From Candidatus Gastranaerophilales bacterium (GTDB taxonomy: Bacteria; Cyanobacteriota; Vampirovibrionia; Gastranaerophilales; JAILCC01), in the NCBI GenBank assembly GCA_024408745.1, contig JAKSUS010000001.1:1-28240 (forward strand): 28,240 bases of DNA. The letters run 5' to 3'. Shown here one piece after another: positions 5,619-12,306 of this stretch; position 1 is the stretch's first letter; every line of letters begins with the position of its first letter. The position numbers were made by a program, and so were the translations under genes. The notes below the pieces were generated by a model. It worked only from the letters and a program-made list of their open reading frames with translations. It was not told the origin of the DNA and made no database searches.

Positions 5619-5790
5619 ATTCAACCATATAATTTATAACGCAATAAATGATGTAGCTAGAGAAGAAATTGATGACGACAGGACTTACTGGAATATAACA
5701 GATAAAAATGGAAAATTTATTGATTATGTTTCATGGAGAGAGCAAGCAGAAGCTATTTTAAAAGAAAGAGAAGAAAAATATGGAAAATAA
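5605..5790 (+). CDS. Small hypothetical protein, 61 aa
   Basis: A 61-residue polar protein (MSLTKFNHIIYNAINDVARE...) with GAGGTGA just before ATG 5605, inside the end of the preceding frame. It is charged, with a C-terminal helix (WREQAEAILKEREEKYGK), and has no membrane or metal-binding features. It overlaps the next gene by 11 bases. The overlaps on both sides support translation; function unknown. Confidence 0.6.
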   Translation: MSLTKFNHIIYNAINDVAREEIDDDRTYWNITDKNGKFIDYVSWREQAEAILKEREEKYGK

Positions 5791-6283
5791 ATATTTTGAA
5801 GAAATAGAACAATTACAAAAACAAATTGATGAATTAAAAGAAAAAATTAAGGAACAAGAAAGCCAACCTGTTAAAAGGTGGAGAGCAAATTTAGGTGGAG
5901 ATTATTATTATGTGAATAATAATCTTTTAACAGCAAAAGACCAAGAAAAAGCTCACAATGTAAATAATGTTTTATATAAATTAGGAAATTATTTTCAGAC
6001 AGAACAAGAAGCACGAAATTATCGTGATAACATACTTACAAAACAAGAGCTTAAAGACTTGGCTCTTGAACTCAATGATGGAGTTGAGATTGATTGGGAA
6101 AACCGAGACCAAAGAAAATACTTCATTATATATGATAACCATATTAAAAATTTTATCATTGATTTTTGGCACGATAGTCAATACGTTGGTCAAGTCTATT
6201 GCTTAGACCAAAACTTCTTAGAAATAGCCAAAGAACGAATTGGCGAAGATAGGTTGATTAAATTGATAAAGAGTGGGGTGTAA
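5780..6283 (+). CDS. Conserved-type phage protein with coiled-coil N-terminus, 167 aa
   Basis: Residues 1-30 form a coiled coil (FEEIEQLQKQIDELKEKIKEQ). The next part (WRANLGGDYYYVNNN...NNVLYKLGNYFQTEQEARNYRD) and TKQELKDLALELNDGVEIDW followed by a beta-rich end match a widespread phage accessory protein I recognise by pattern, usually annotated hypothetical. The aromatic strands of the W-x-A-x-x-G-G-x-Y-Y-Y-V type suggest a small beta domain. It starts within the preceding gene (AGAAGAA upstream) and ends one base before the next start codon. Function unknown. Confidence 0.7.
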   Translation: MENKYFEEIEQLQKQIDELKEKIKEQESQPVKRWRANLGGDYYYVNNNLLTAKDQEKAHNVNNVLYKLGNYFQTEQEARNYRDNILTKQELKDLALELNDGVEIDWENRDQRKYFIIYDNHIKNFIIDFWHDSQYVGQVYCLDQNFLEIAKERIGEDRLIKLIKSGV

Positions 6284-6284
6284 T

Positions 6285-6725
6285 ATGCAAGATAGATTTA
6301 AGTATAGGATATTTTATAGCAATACAATGGTTTATCCCAATTCTTGGAATAACATTGAAAGCATTTATGAATGTTTAAAACAACAAATAATGTGGGATAG
6401 TGCAATAGATACAGATATTAAATTTGACCATATTGCTAATAACCTAGTGTTTATGCAATCCACAGGACTTAGAGATAAAAACGGTAAACTTATTTATGAG
6501 GGGGATATAGTAAAAATTGCAAATGTAAAAGAGCAACTAATTCAAACAAGATATGTTGTTTTTAAAGATTGTGCTTTTCAATTTAGTTTACCGAATAGTA
6601 TGCAAATTGATAAACCTTTATACTGCTGGGCAATAAATTATTTGGGTCATTATAAGCACATAGAACTTGAAGTAATCGGAAATATTTATGAAGATAAATG
6701 CTTATTGAAAGAAGGTAAGGAATGA
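6285..6725 (+). CDS. YopX family phage protein, 146 aa
   Basis: The segment MQSTGLRDKNGKLIYEGDIVKIANV followed by VVFKDCAFQFSLPNS and LEVIGNIYEDKCLL is the YopX signature (TGLxDKNGxxIYEGDIV...EVIGNIYE). YopX proteins are common phage accessory proteins of unknown function with a beta-barrel fold. ATG 6285 is chosen because GGGGTG precedes it by 4 bp; an in-frame GTG at 6273 would add MGCN. It overlaps the next gene by ATGA at 6722-6725. Confidence 0.82.
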   Translation: MQDRFKYRIFYSNTMVYPNSWNNIESIYECLKQQIMWDSAIDTDIKFDHIANNLVFMQSTGLRDKNGKLIYEGDIVKIANVKEQLIQTRYVVFKDCAFQFSLPNSMQIDKPLYCWAINYLGHYKHIELEVIGNIYEDKCLLKEGKE

Positions 6726-6877
6726 AAGATGAAGATATAATTGAAATTTTGGTAGAAGCTATAAACCAAGGCACAAAAAAGTTTGATTACGAGGAAGCTC
6801 CTTTTTTACATGATGCCATGAGTAAATATTTTGAGTATTCAACAGGAATTAAATTGGAAAATATAGAAGATTATTAA
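6722..6877 (+). CDS. Small hypothetical protein, 51 aa
   Basis: A 51-residue acidic protein (MKDEDIIEILVEAINQGTKK..., ending ENIEDY) starting in ATGA overlap with the YopX gene, with AAGGTAAGGA before its start. No family recognised. The stretch after its stop (6876-6893) repeats the ribosome-binding region of a later gene, see the repeat feature. Confidence 0.6.
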   Translation: MKDEDIIEILVEAINQGTKKFDYEEAPFLHDAMSKYFEYSTGIKLENIEDY

Positions 6878-7063
6878 GGAGATTAACTAATGGAAGACGG
6901 TAAGGAATGAAATTAAATATAAATAAAAATACAATTAAAAAAATGATTAGATTATTAGAAGATAGCCAAGATGCTGAGGTAACTGATTTTGACCATGCTT
7001 ATTATAATATTATTCAAGTAATAGAAATTTTAGAAAATTGGATTAAAGGAGATTAACTAATGG
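6876..7063 (+). repeat. 18-bp direct repeat framing a small gene, with vestigial ORF
   Basis: AAGGAGATTAACTAATGG occurs at 6876-6893 and 7046-7063; both copies carry a ribosome-binding site and start codon. In the first copy the ATG (6890) opens only a six-codon frame, MEDGKE then TGA. The end of that frame repeats GGTAAGGAATGAAA from the end of the YopX gene (6714-6727, again at 6899-6912). This looks like a gene whose body was deleted, leaving its start joined to another gene's end. Confidence 0.6.
6907..7056 (+). CDS. Small helical hypothetical protein, 49 aa
   Basis: A 49-residue protein (MKLNINKNTIKKMIRLLEDS..., ending ILENWIKGD) starting within the ATGA of the vestigial MEDGKE frame, with GGTAAGGA before it. 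It is predicted all-helical, two amphipathic helices. It resembles a common small phage protein but I cannot name a family. It ends 3 bases before the next start. Confidence 0.6.
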   Translation: MKLNINKNTIKKMIRLLEDSQDAEVTDFDHAYYNIIQVIEILENWIKGD

Positions 7064-7170
7064 GAAAAATAATAATTGATGAGTTAGTGCAAGACGATAT
7101 TTTAAGAGAAGAATTATATAAAAAGTTAATAAGCCATGTAATTAGTCCAAATGAGGTAGAAAATGAATAA
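7060..7170 (+). CDS. Very small hypothetical protein, 36 aa
   Basis: A 36-residue frame (MGKIIIDELVQDDILREELY...) with AAGGAG 8 bp before the start codon. The end overlaps the next gene by 8 bases, and the GAGG ribosome-binding site for that gene lies inside it. No recognisable domain; supported mainly by the ribosome-binding site and packing. Confidence 0.5.
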   Translation: MGKIIIDELVQDDILREELYKKLISHVISPNEVENE

Positions 7171-7309
7171 CTACGAACGAATTAAAAATAACAACATTGA
7201 GCAAATGGCAGATTTACTTTTTGCTTTTACATTTTATGAAGAAGAAGAAATTGGAGAAGACAATACTAAAATATTAAATTGACTTAAAGCTGAAAGCGAG
7301 GAAGTTTAG
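7163..7309 (+). CDS. Small phage protein with in-frame TGA at codon 40, 48 aa if read as Trp
   Basis: From ATG 7163 (GAGG 6 bp upstream) the frame reads MNNYERIKNNNIEQMADLLF..., then TGA at 7280-7282 after KILN, then LKAESEEV and TAG 7307-7309. The family of small phage proteins starting (T)NYERIKxMxxEEMAxxL typically ends in xxWLxSE(V), so TGA sits exactly where tryptophan is expected: ILN-W-LKAESEEV. If TGA is a stop, the protein is 39 aa and the remaining nine codons are a relic. Family recognition is from memory. The TGG-to-TGA change or a recoded TGA is an open question. Confidence 0.65.
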
Positions 7310-7320
7310 GAAGGAAGTAG

Positions 7321-8583
7321 ATGAAACCATTAAGAGTATTAAGTTTATTTGACGGTATAAGTTGCGGTCAAGTGGCTTTTGAGAGAGCTGGTATTCCTAT
7401 TGAAGTTTATTATGCTTCTGAAATTGATAAATATGCAATTCAAATCACACAAAAGAACTATCCTAATACAATTCAATTAGGCGATGTAACAAAGATTGAT
7501 TTTACTCAATTCATAGGCAAGATAGATATTTTAATAGGCGGTAGTCCTTGTCAAGATTTATCAATAGCAGGCAAAAGAAAAGGTTTAAGCGGAGAAAGAA
7601 GCGGACTTTTTTATAAGTATGTCGAAGCACTTGAAACTATAAAACCTAAATACTTTTTGCTTGAAAATAATGTAGGTATGCCAAAAGAAGCATACGAAGA
7701 AATATCAAGACTTATGGGATGTTATCCGGTTGAAATAAATGGTGCTTTGGTATCTGCGCAAAACAGAAAAAGATATTATTGGACTAATATCGGGCCGCAC
7801 TCTTTAAATCTGTTTGGATTTGCAACTTGTCAAATACCACAACCCGAGAACAAAGGTATTTTACTTAAAGATGTTTTAGAAAGTGGATTTTCATATCAAA
7901 ATAAATCAGATTGTTTAACTGCAAGGTATCAAGGTGCTACATTTCCACACGATTACGAAAGAAATCAAAGAACAATGGTTGCAGAACCAATATGTGTAAA
8001 TTCTAAAAGTGGAAATGGAAACACTCAACCGTCTTTATCTGATAGAATTTACTCTGTGGAAGGGAAAAATACAGTTTTAACATCAGGATGGATGCCATAT
8101 ATTGCAGAACCTCTAAGAATACCCGAAGCAACAAAAAAAGGATATGTGGAGATTAATCAAGGGGAATGTGTTGATTTATCTCAACTTAATTCCAAAACTC
8201 GCAGAGGTAGAAATATGAAAGATAAATCAAACGCACTATTAACACAAAACGAATTTTATCAATATATCTCACCTGTGCAATTAGGTCATATATCAAATAC
8301 TAATTCACAAGCAAACAGAGTATATTCAGTTGTTGGTAAATCCGTAACATTAAAAGCAGAGTGTGGCGGTGGTGGAGCAAAAACAGGTCTTTATAAAATA
8401 GATTTGCCTGATGGTGAATATTATATAAGAAAACTAACACCTGTTGAATGTGAGAGATTACAAACACTACCTGACGGATATACAGAGGGAGTAAGTAATA
8501 CTCAAAGATACAAAGCAATAGGCAACGGTTGGACTGTTGATGTTATAGCACATATATTTAGTTTTTTAAAGGAGGAAAAATGA
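7321..8583 (+). CDS. C5-cytosine DNA methyltransferase, 420 aa
   Basis: Transfers a methyl group from S-adenosylmethionine to C5 of cytosine in DNA. Motif I is LSLFDGISCGQVAF (residues 7-20). The catalytic motif is GGSPCQDLS with Cys77, motif VI is LLENNVG (ENN 115-117, where ENV is usual), and motif VIII is QNRKRYYW (147-154). Motif IX RKLTPVECERLQTLPDGYT and motif X GNGWTVDVIAHI are at the C-terminus. The long variable part between (about 170-360) is the target-recognition region, of unknown specificity. No restriction enzyme gene is adjacent, so it is probably an orphan that protects phage DNA from host restriction. AGGAAGGAAG precedes ATG 7321. It overlaps the next gene by ATGA. Confidence 0.93.
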   Translation: MKPLRVLSLFDGISCGQVAFERAGIPIEVYYASEIDKYAIQITQKNYPNTIQLGDVTKIDFTQFIGKIDILIGGSPCQDLSIAGKRKGLSGERSGLFYKYVEALETIKPKYFLLENNVGMPKEAYEEISRLMGCYPVEINGALVSAQNRKRYYWTNIGPHSLNLFGFATCQIPQPENKGILLKDVLESGFSYQNKSDCLTARYQGATFPHDYERNQRTMVAEPICVNSKSGNGNTQPSLSDRIYSVEGKNTVLTSGWMPYIAEPLRIPEATKKGYVEINQGECVDLSQLNSKTRRGRNMKDKSNALLTQNEFYQYISPVQLGHISNTNSQANRVYSVVGKSVTLKAECGGGGAKTGLYKIDLPDGEYYIRKLTPVECERLQTLPDGYTEGVSNTQRYKAIGNGWTVDVIAHIFSFLKEEK

Positions 8584-8771
8584 AACAAATATATATAGTT
8601 GTAGGGAAGGTTACAAGTGATAATATAGATCGAGTAATTTCAATAGAAGGAATTTTTAAATCAGAGAAAAATGCAGAAAAAAGATTTGATGAATTAGAGG
8701 AAATATATAGGTACAGTAAAGATGGTCTATGGTTTGATATGTACGATATACCAACTGATTTAATAGATTGA
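8580..8771 (+). CDS. Small hypothetical protein, 63 aa
   Basis: A 63-residue protein (MKQIYIVVGKVTSDNIDRVI...) in ATGA overlap with the methyltransferase gene, whose last codons carry the GGAGG ribosome-binding site. The beta strand IYIVVGKV, the helix SEKNAEKRFDELEEIY and the strand WFDMYDIP suggest a small alpha/beta fold, as in many phage proteins that report on a value followed by a helix. No function known to me. It ends with TGA, with an in-frame TAA four codons further on. Confidence 0.6.
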   Translation: MKQIYIVVGKVTSDNIDRVISIEGIFKSEKNAEKRFDELEEIYRYSKDGLWFDMYDIPTDLID

Positions 8772-8784
8772 GAAAGGATATAAA

Positions 8785-8979
8785 ATGAAGTGTTCAAGTT
8801 GTAAATATGCTCAAAGTTCATATAGCCAAGGCTCATCTTATTATGAAGATGACACACAAAGCCTATGTTTTTTAACTGATTATGGTGAACAAACCGATGT
8901 AAATGGGTTAGGTTGCAGATTAAATCAAAGAACTTTAGATTATCGATATCGAAAAATGCAAGAGTTTTATAGAAAGTGA
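8785..8979 (+). CDS. Small cysteine-rich protein, possible zinc-binding, 64 aa
   Basis: A 64-residue protein beginning MKCSSCKYAQSSYSQGSSYY, with further cysteines in SLCFLTD and GLGCRLNQ. The CxxC plus two later cysteines could hold one zinc ion, as in small phage zinc-ribbon proteins. AAAGGA lies 7-9 bp before ATG 8785. The C-terminus is basic and helical. It ends with TGA (8977-8979), which is in frame with the following small membrane protein; see findings. Confidence 0.65.
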   Translation: MKCSSCKYAQSSYSQGSSYYEDDTQSLCFLTDYGEQTDVNGLGCRLNQRTLDYRYRKMQEFYRK

Positions 8980-8988
8980 GGAGTAAAA

Positions 8989-9075
8989 ATGATAGATATT
9001 ATAATAAAAATAAGCGCAAGTATATGCATTATATCCATAGCAGTATTTTTTATATTAGGGTTTATATGGGGTTAG
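8989..9075 (+). CDS. Tiny membrane protein, 28 aa
   Basis: A 28-residue hydrophobic peptide (MIDIIIKISASICIISIAVF..., ending LGFIWG) that is essentially one transmembrane helix. GAGGAG lies about 5 bp before ATG 8989. It is in the same frame as the preceding cysteine-rich gene, separated from it by that gene's TGA and three codons. Very small membrane peptides are common in phage early regions; the strong ribosome-binding site supports independent translation. Function unknown. Confidence 0.55.
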   Translation: MIDIIIKISASICIISIAVFFILGFIWG

Positions 9076-9083
9076 AAGGATAA

Positions 9084-9383
9084 ATGGAACTTGAAATTAA
9101 AAAAAGTCCGACAAATAGAGGCTTATGCTGTTACTTTGAATATAAAAATAAAAAATATTATGCTGATTTATGTGAATTACCTAGTTATCACACAATTTTT
9201 ACTTGTTTATCTATATGCACTGCTCAAGCAACAAGCGGTACAGAATGTATGATATTTGAAATTAAAAATGGGGAAATAGATTTTTCTGAAGATTTGTATT
9301 GCAGAACAGGGATTGAAGTTACACAAGAAAATATAAAAGAATGTATTGAGGATTTTATAAAGAGTTTAGAAAGTGAGGAATAA
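9084..9383 (+). CDS. Hypothetical protein, 99 aa
   Basis: Not recognised. AGAAGGA lies 4 bp before ATG 9084. The protein is beta-rich in its first two thirds (RGLCCYFEYKNKKYYADLCELP) with six cysteines scattered over residues 15-75, and ends in a helix (TQENIKECIEDFIKSLESEE). The cysteines are not spaced as a classical zinc finger. It sits in the accessory gene run between the methyltransferase and the ASCH-like gene. Confidence 0.6.
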   Translation: MELEIKKSPTNRGLCCYFEYKNKKYYADLCELPSYHTIFTCLSICTAQATSGTECMIFEIKNGEIDFSEDLYCRTGIEVTQENIKECIEDFIKSLESEE

Positions 9384-9389
9384 GAATAA

Positions 9390-9743
9390 ATGCTAACATT
9401 CAATCTTAAAAAAGAATGGTTTAATAAAATTAAATCAGGTGAAAAAACTCATGAATATAGAGAAGTTAAATCATATTGGACTAAGAGAATAATGAAATCA
9501 ATGTATCACGAATATATTACAGATGATGATTATTTTATCCGTATGTGTTACGGTTGTGGAAATTATTGGAATCCAATAGATGGTAAAATAGTTTTTTGTT
9601 GTGGTTATCCTCAAAAAAGCGATAAAGAAAAAAGACTAAATGCCGTAATTAAAAAAGTCTTAATTAGAAATGGTATGAATACTGATTTAAAAATAGCTAA
9701 AAAGGTATTTGACATTGAATTTGAACTTATAAAAGGAGAATAA
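9390..9743 (+). CDS. ASCH-like domain protein, 117 aa
   Basis: The N-terminus LTFNLKKEWFNKIKSGEKTHEYREVKSYW is typical of phage ASCH proteins, which have a beta-barrel related to PUA RNA-binding domains and include some hydrolases. The basic residues K/K/E/R around the strand are retained. The segment GKIVFCCGYPQKSDKEKRLN and the end FDIEFELIKGE complete the pattern. ASCH domains are thought to bind RNA or modified nucleosides; a specific substrate cannot be told. It has additional cysteines (MCYGCGNYW). It directly abuts the next gene. Confidence 0.72.
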   Translation: MLTFNLKKEWFNKIKSGEKTHEYREVKSYWTKRIMKSMYHEYITDDDYFIRMCYGCGNYWNPIDGKIVFCCGYPQKSDKEKRLNAVIKKVLIRNGMNTDLKIAKKVFDIEFELIKGE

Positions 9744-10079
9744 ATGCTAACACTAGAACAATTTAAAAATTATATTGAAGAATTAGTTAAATTTGAAGAT
9801 AAATTCGATAAAGCAACAGAAATATTAATCGATGGAAATATAGGATTTTTAGACTTGCATTTTCCTGTCTGTTCAAAATACATTGAACTTCTATCAATGG
9901 CTATGAAAGATGAGGGAGAATGGATTGAGTGGTTTATGTTTGAATATGCAGATATAAATGATGATAAAAAAGTTGAAGCAGATAATATAGAATACAACAT
10001 AAAAACTATTGATGATTTATATTACTTGCTTACAAAGCAATATGACAAAATAACGAGGTGGAAGAATGGTAAACAATAA
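9744..10079 (+). CDS. Acidic hypothetical protein, 111 aa
   Basis: An acidic, probably helical protein (MLTLEQFKNYIEELVKFEDK..., ending DLYYLLTKQYDKITRWKNGKQ) with AAAGGAG 5 bp before ATG 9744. I recognise the general layout (MLTLEQFKxYIEEI..., WIEWFMFE, DLYYLL) as a common phage protein of unknown function. It overlaps the start of the next gene by 14 bases. Confidence 0.65.
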   Translation: MLTLEQFKNYIEELVKFEDKFDKATEILIDGNIGFLDLHFPVCSKYIELLSMAMKDEGEWIEWFMFEYADINDDKKVEADNIEYNIKTIDDLYYLLTKQYDKITRWKNGKQ

Positions 10080-10230
10080 TAAAAGTTTTATAACTTTACA
10101 ACCACATAAAGAAGAAGTTTTTTGTCCCAAAAAATTAATTAAATTGATTGAAAAATTATGTACAGAAGAAATGCAACAAAAGTTCAATCCGTTAGCAAAA
10201 AAGATTTTAGAGGTGATTGAGAATGATTAA
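10066..10230 (+). CDS. Small hypothetical protein, 54 aa
   Basis: A 54-residue frame (MVNNNKSFITLQPHKEEVFC...) with GAGG about 9 bp before ATG 10066, starting inside the previous gene. It is basic and helical in its second half (CPKKLIKLIEKL, then FNPLAKKILEVIEND). The ribosome-binding site GAGGTGATT for the next gene is in its last codons and the two overlap by 8 bases. No function recognised. Confidence 0.6.
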   Translation: MVNNNKSFITLQPHKEEVFCPKKLIKLIEKLCTEEMQQKFNPLAKKILEVIEND

Positions 10231-10684
10231 AGATGAGATTAAAAATTATACTGATAAAATGAATATCAAATTTGCAATAACGAATTACGTTAATATCGGT
10301 AAACTTGCTTATTCTATGGCTAGAATGATTAAAAAAGAGTTTAAAGAAAATAATTCAATTCAATTCGATAGTGAAGACATTAGATGTTTAATAATTGCTA
10401 TTGATAAAACTTTAAAGGCTCTTTATAAGAAGGTTGATTGTTGGAATTTTAAAAAACATCTTGAAAAAACTTATGATAAACTTACAATACCGGTTTTGGT
10501 TGACGAGTTAACAGAACGCAGAAAAATTGTAAATGTAATTCAAAATATTAGTGCTACATTATGCACTTTAAATGCTTTATCTGTATGGTTAGAGGTAAAA
10601 GAAAGCTACGATATTCAACAAAAGAATAAGTCTGATGATTTATTTAATGATAGTATTTTGGAAGCACTTATGGAGGCTTGGTAA
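10223..10684 (+). CDS. Hypothetical helical protein, 153 aa
   Basis: No family recognised. It appears all-helical: MIKDEIKNYTDKMNIKFAIT..., a central basic helix (LIIAIDKTLKALYKKVD) and VLVDELTERRKIVNVIQNIS with a hydrophobic stretch after it. ATG 10223 is preferred: GAGGTGA lies 6 bp upstream, whereas the longer frame from TTG 10217 overlaps that site. The helix LCTLNALSVWLEV is moderately hydrophobic but short for a membrane segment. The stop is immediately followed by the next start codon. Confidence 0.6.
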   Translation: MIKDEIKNYTDKMNIKFAITNYVNIGKLAYSMARMIKKEFKENNSIQFDSEDIRCLIIAIDKTLKALYKKVDCWNFKKHLEKTYDKLTIPVLVDELTERRKIVNVIQNISATLCTLNALSVWLEVKESYDIQQKNKSDDLFNDSILEALMEAW

Positions 10685-10951
10685 ATGAATATAACAATAA
10701 AAGAATTATTTGAGATATTTAACTATGGAGTTGATTATGGATTATTACAAGCCGAAGAAGAAAGAGCAGGGGAAGAATGGGGCGACGCTTTTAATGGGTA
10801 TTGTGGAGATAAAAAGTATGCTATGCCCGTAAATCCTATTGAAAGACGGCATTTACATAGTGAAAAATGGTTTGAAGCTAAAAACAAAAGTGTGAATAAA
10901 TTTAAAGAATTATTAGTTAAAGTTGCTGAAATGAACAGTAAAGGAGCTTAA
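10685..10951 (+). CDS. Hypothetical protein, 88 aa
   Basis: A protein with pattern YGVDYGLLQAEEERAGEEWGDA, which I have seen in other small phage proteins without a function. GGAGG lies about 10 bp before ATG 10685. It is last in this run of accessory genes: its stop codon lies inside the terminator hairpin at 10940-10963. Confidence 0.6.
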   Translation: MNITIKELFEIFNYGVDYGLLQAEEERAGEEWGDAFNGYCGDKKYAMPVNPIERRHLHSEKWFEAKNKSVNKFKELLVKVAEMNSKGA

Positions 10952-10963
10952 AGGCTCTTTTTT
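10940..10963 (+). terminator. Intrinsic terminator of the accessory operon
   Basis: An 8-bp stem with one G-T wobble (AAAGGAGC 10940-10947 with GCTCTTTT 10954-10961), a 6-nt loop and a T-run to 10963. It overlaps the last codons of the preceding gene and separates the accessory run from the excisionase/integrase pair. Confidence 0.75.
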
Positions 10964-11010
10964 ATTACTTAACAAAACTTCATGAACATATATTAAAAAG
11001 GAGAAATACA

Positions 11011-11220
11011 ATGATAAATGTTGTTAATATTAAAGATTATAAGTTCGAGGACATTATGCTATCACCTAGCGATTTAAAAAAGATTTTTAGGGGTAAAACC
11101 GACGCAACTTTTTTAAATTGGGCGAAACGAGGATTATTAAAGAAATATAAAATAGGCGGTTGCGTATTTTATAAAGCTGATGATGTCAAAAAACTAATTG
11201 AACAATCAGCAGAGGAATAA
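11011..11220 (+). CDS. Excisionase-like HTH protein, 69 aa
   Basis: A small winged-helix/MerR-type DNA-binding protein: LSPSDLKKIFRGKTDATFLN, WAKRGLLKKYKIGG and CVFYKADDVKKLIEQ follow the helix-turn-helix excisionase family pattern (ladder of helix, helix, wing, helix). AAAGGAG lies about 7 bp before ATG 11011. It sits 3 bp before the integrase gene, where the recombination directionality factor of temperate phages is commonly found, so it probably directs excision by binding near attP and may also regulate the integrase. Family is well supported; the excision role is inferred from position. Confidence 0.82.
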   Translation: MINVVNIKDYKFEDIMLSPSDLKKIFRGKTDATFLNWAKRGLLKKYKIGGCVFYKADDVKKLIEQSAEE

Positions 11221-11223
11221 GTT

Positions 11224-12306
11224 ATGGGAAGTTTAAGAAAAAGAGAATGGAAAACCAAAAAAGGCATTTCCATTCGTTATGAATATTCGTATATGCTTTA
11301 TGGGAAGCAATATAAAAAGCTGTTCAAGAAAAAACCAATTCCCCAAGAACTCGTAGCACTCACACAAACAATAGGTGATAATCCTACATTTCAAGAGGCA
11401 TTGAATGATTATATTAATAGTTATTGCGCCCTGCATTGCAAGGCTTCAACTATTGAAACATACCAAAATTACTATGACGTAGGATTAAAACCGCTTTATT
11501 TTCTGCGAGTAAAAACTTATAAAAAAATTGACTTAACTAAGTTTATTATTCAATATAAAGAAAATCACGCACCAAAAACAACAAATAACTTGCTTGTTTT
11601 TCTCAAAGGTTTTTTTAATTGGCTTATTGATGAAAAAATAATTTCAGAAAGTCCGGCAAAGAAAATAAGACCGTTACCGATAGAAAAAGTCGAGGCTAAA
11701 TCACTTGACGAAGAAGATAGAAAGTTATTTGTTTATTGTTTAAAATATGTTCCCGATTGGGTGCAACTTTTCTTTTTAACCATGCTCAATATGGGTTTAA
11801 GAATAAGTGAATGTTTAGCCCTTGAATGGTCTGATATTGATTTTGATAATGCAAAAATGAATATTAATAAACAATATTATCGTTTTAGGGTTACAAGTAC
11901 GAAGAACTACGAAGTAAGAATAATCGACATTCCCGACCATTTGTTAGAGCGATTTAAGAGCGAAAATATAAAATCCAATCTTGTTTTTAATTCGCCTGAA
12001 GCCCCCGGACAATATGCAAGCGTTAATAATTTGCGTGAAAGGTGGTTCGAAAATATAAAAAGAAAAATGGAAGAAATATCAAATAAAGATTTTAGCTGGT
12101 TTACTCCTCACTGTTTACGGCACACTCACGCAACCTATTTACTTTCAAACGGAATTCCGTTATCATATGTAAGTAAACGGTTAGGACATCGTGATACAAA
12201 TACGACATTGAACATTTATAATCACGCTCTACCAAGCGATAATTTAAAAGCATTAAACTTATTAAAAAATTTAAATCAGAGCAAAATTAGAGCAAAAAAA
12301 ACTTAA
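11224..12306 (+). CDS. int: Tyrosine recombinase, phage integrase, 360 aa
   Basis: Site-specific recombinase joining phage attP to the host attachment site. The N-terminal arm-binding domain (about 1-50, basic) is followed by the core-binding SAM-like domain (51-150, STIETYQNYY and APKTTNNLLVFLKGFFNWL). The catalytic domain (160-345) shows Arg193 in NMGLRISECLALEW, Lys227, H296-x-x-R299 in TPHCLRHTH, His322 in LGHRDTNTT and nucleophile Tyr332 in TLNIYNHA. All catalytic residues are present, so it should be active. It is preceded by AGAGGAA and the excisionase gene. Its last codons contain the left pair of AGAGCAAAA repeats of the attP-like region, so gene and site are fused. Confidence 0.95.
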   Translation: MGSLRKREWKTKKGISIRYEYSYMLYGKQYKKLFKKKPIPQELVALTQTIGDNPTFQEALNDYINSYCALHCKASTIETYQNYYDVGLKPLYFLRVKTYKKIDLTKFIIQYKENHAPKTTNNLLVFLKGFFNWLIDEKIISESPAKKIRPLPIEKVEAKSLDEEDRKLFVYCLKYVPDWVQLFFLTMLNMGLRISECLALEWSDIDFDNAKMNINKQYYRFRVTSTKNYEVRIIDIPDHLLERFKSENIKSNLVFNSPEAPGQYASVNNLRERWFENIKRKMEEISNKDFSWFTPHCLRHTHATYLLSNGIPLSYVSKRLGHRDTNTTLNIYNHALPSDNLKALNLLKNLNQSKIRAKKT

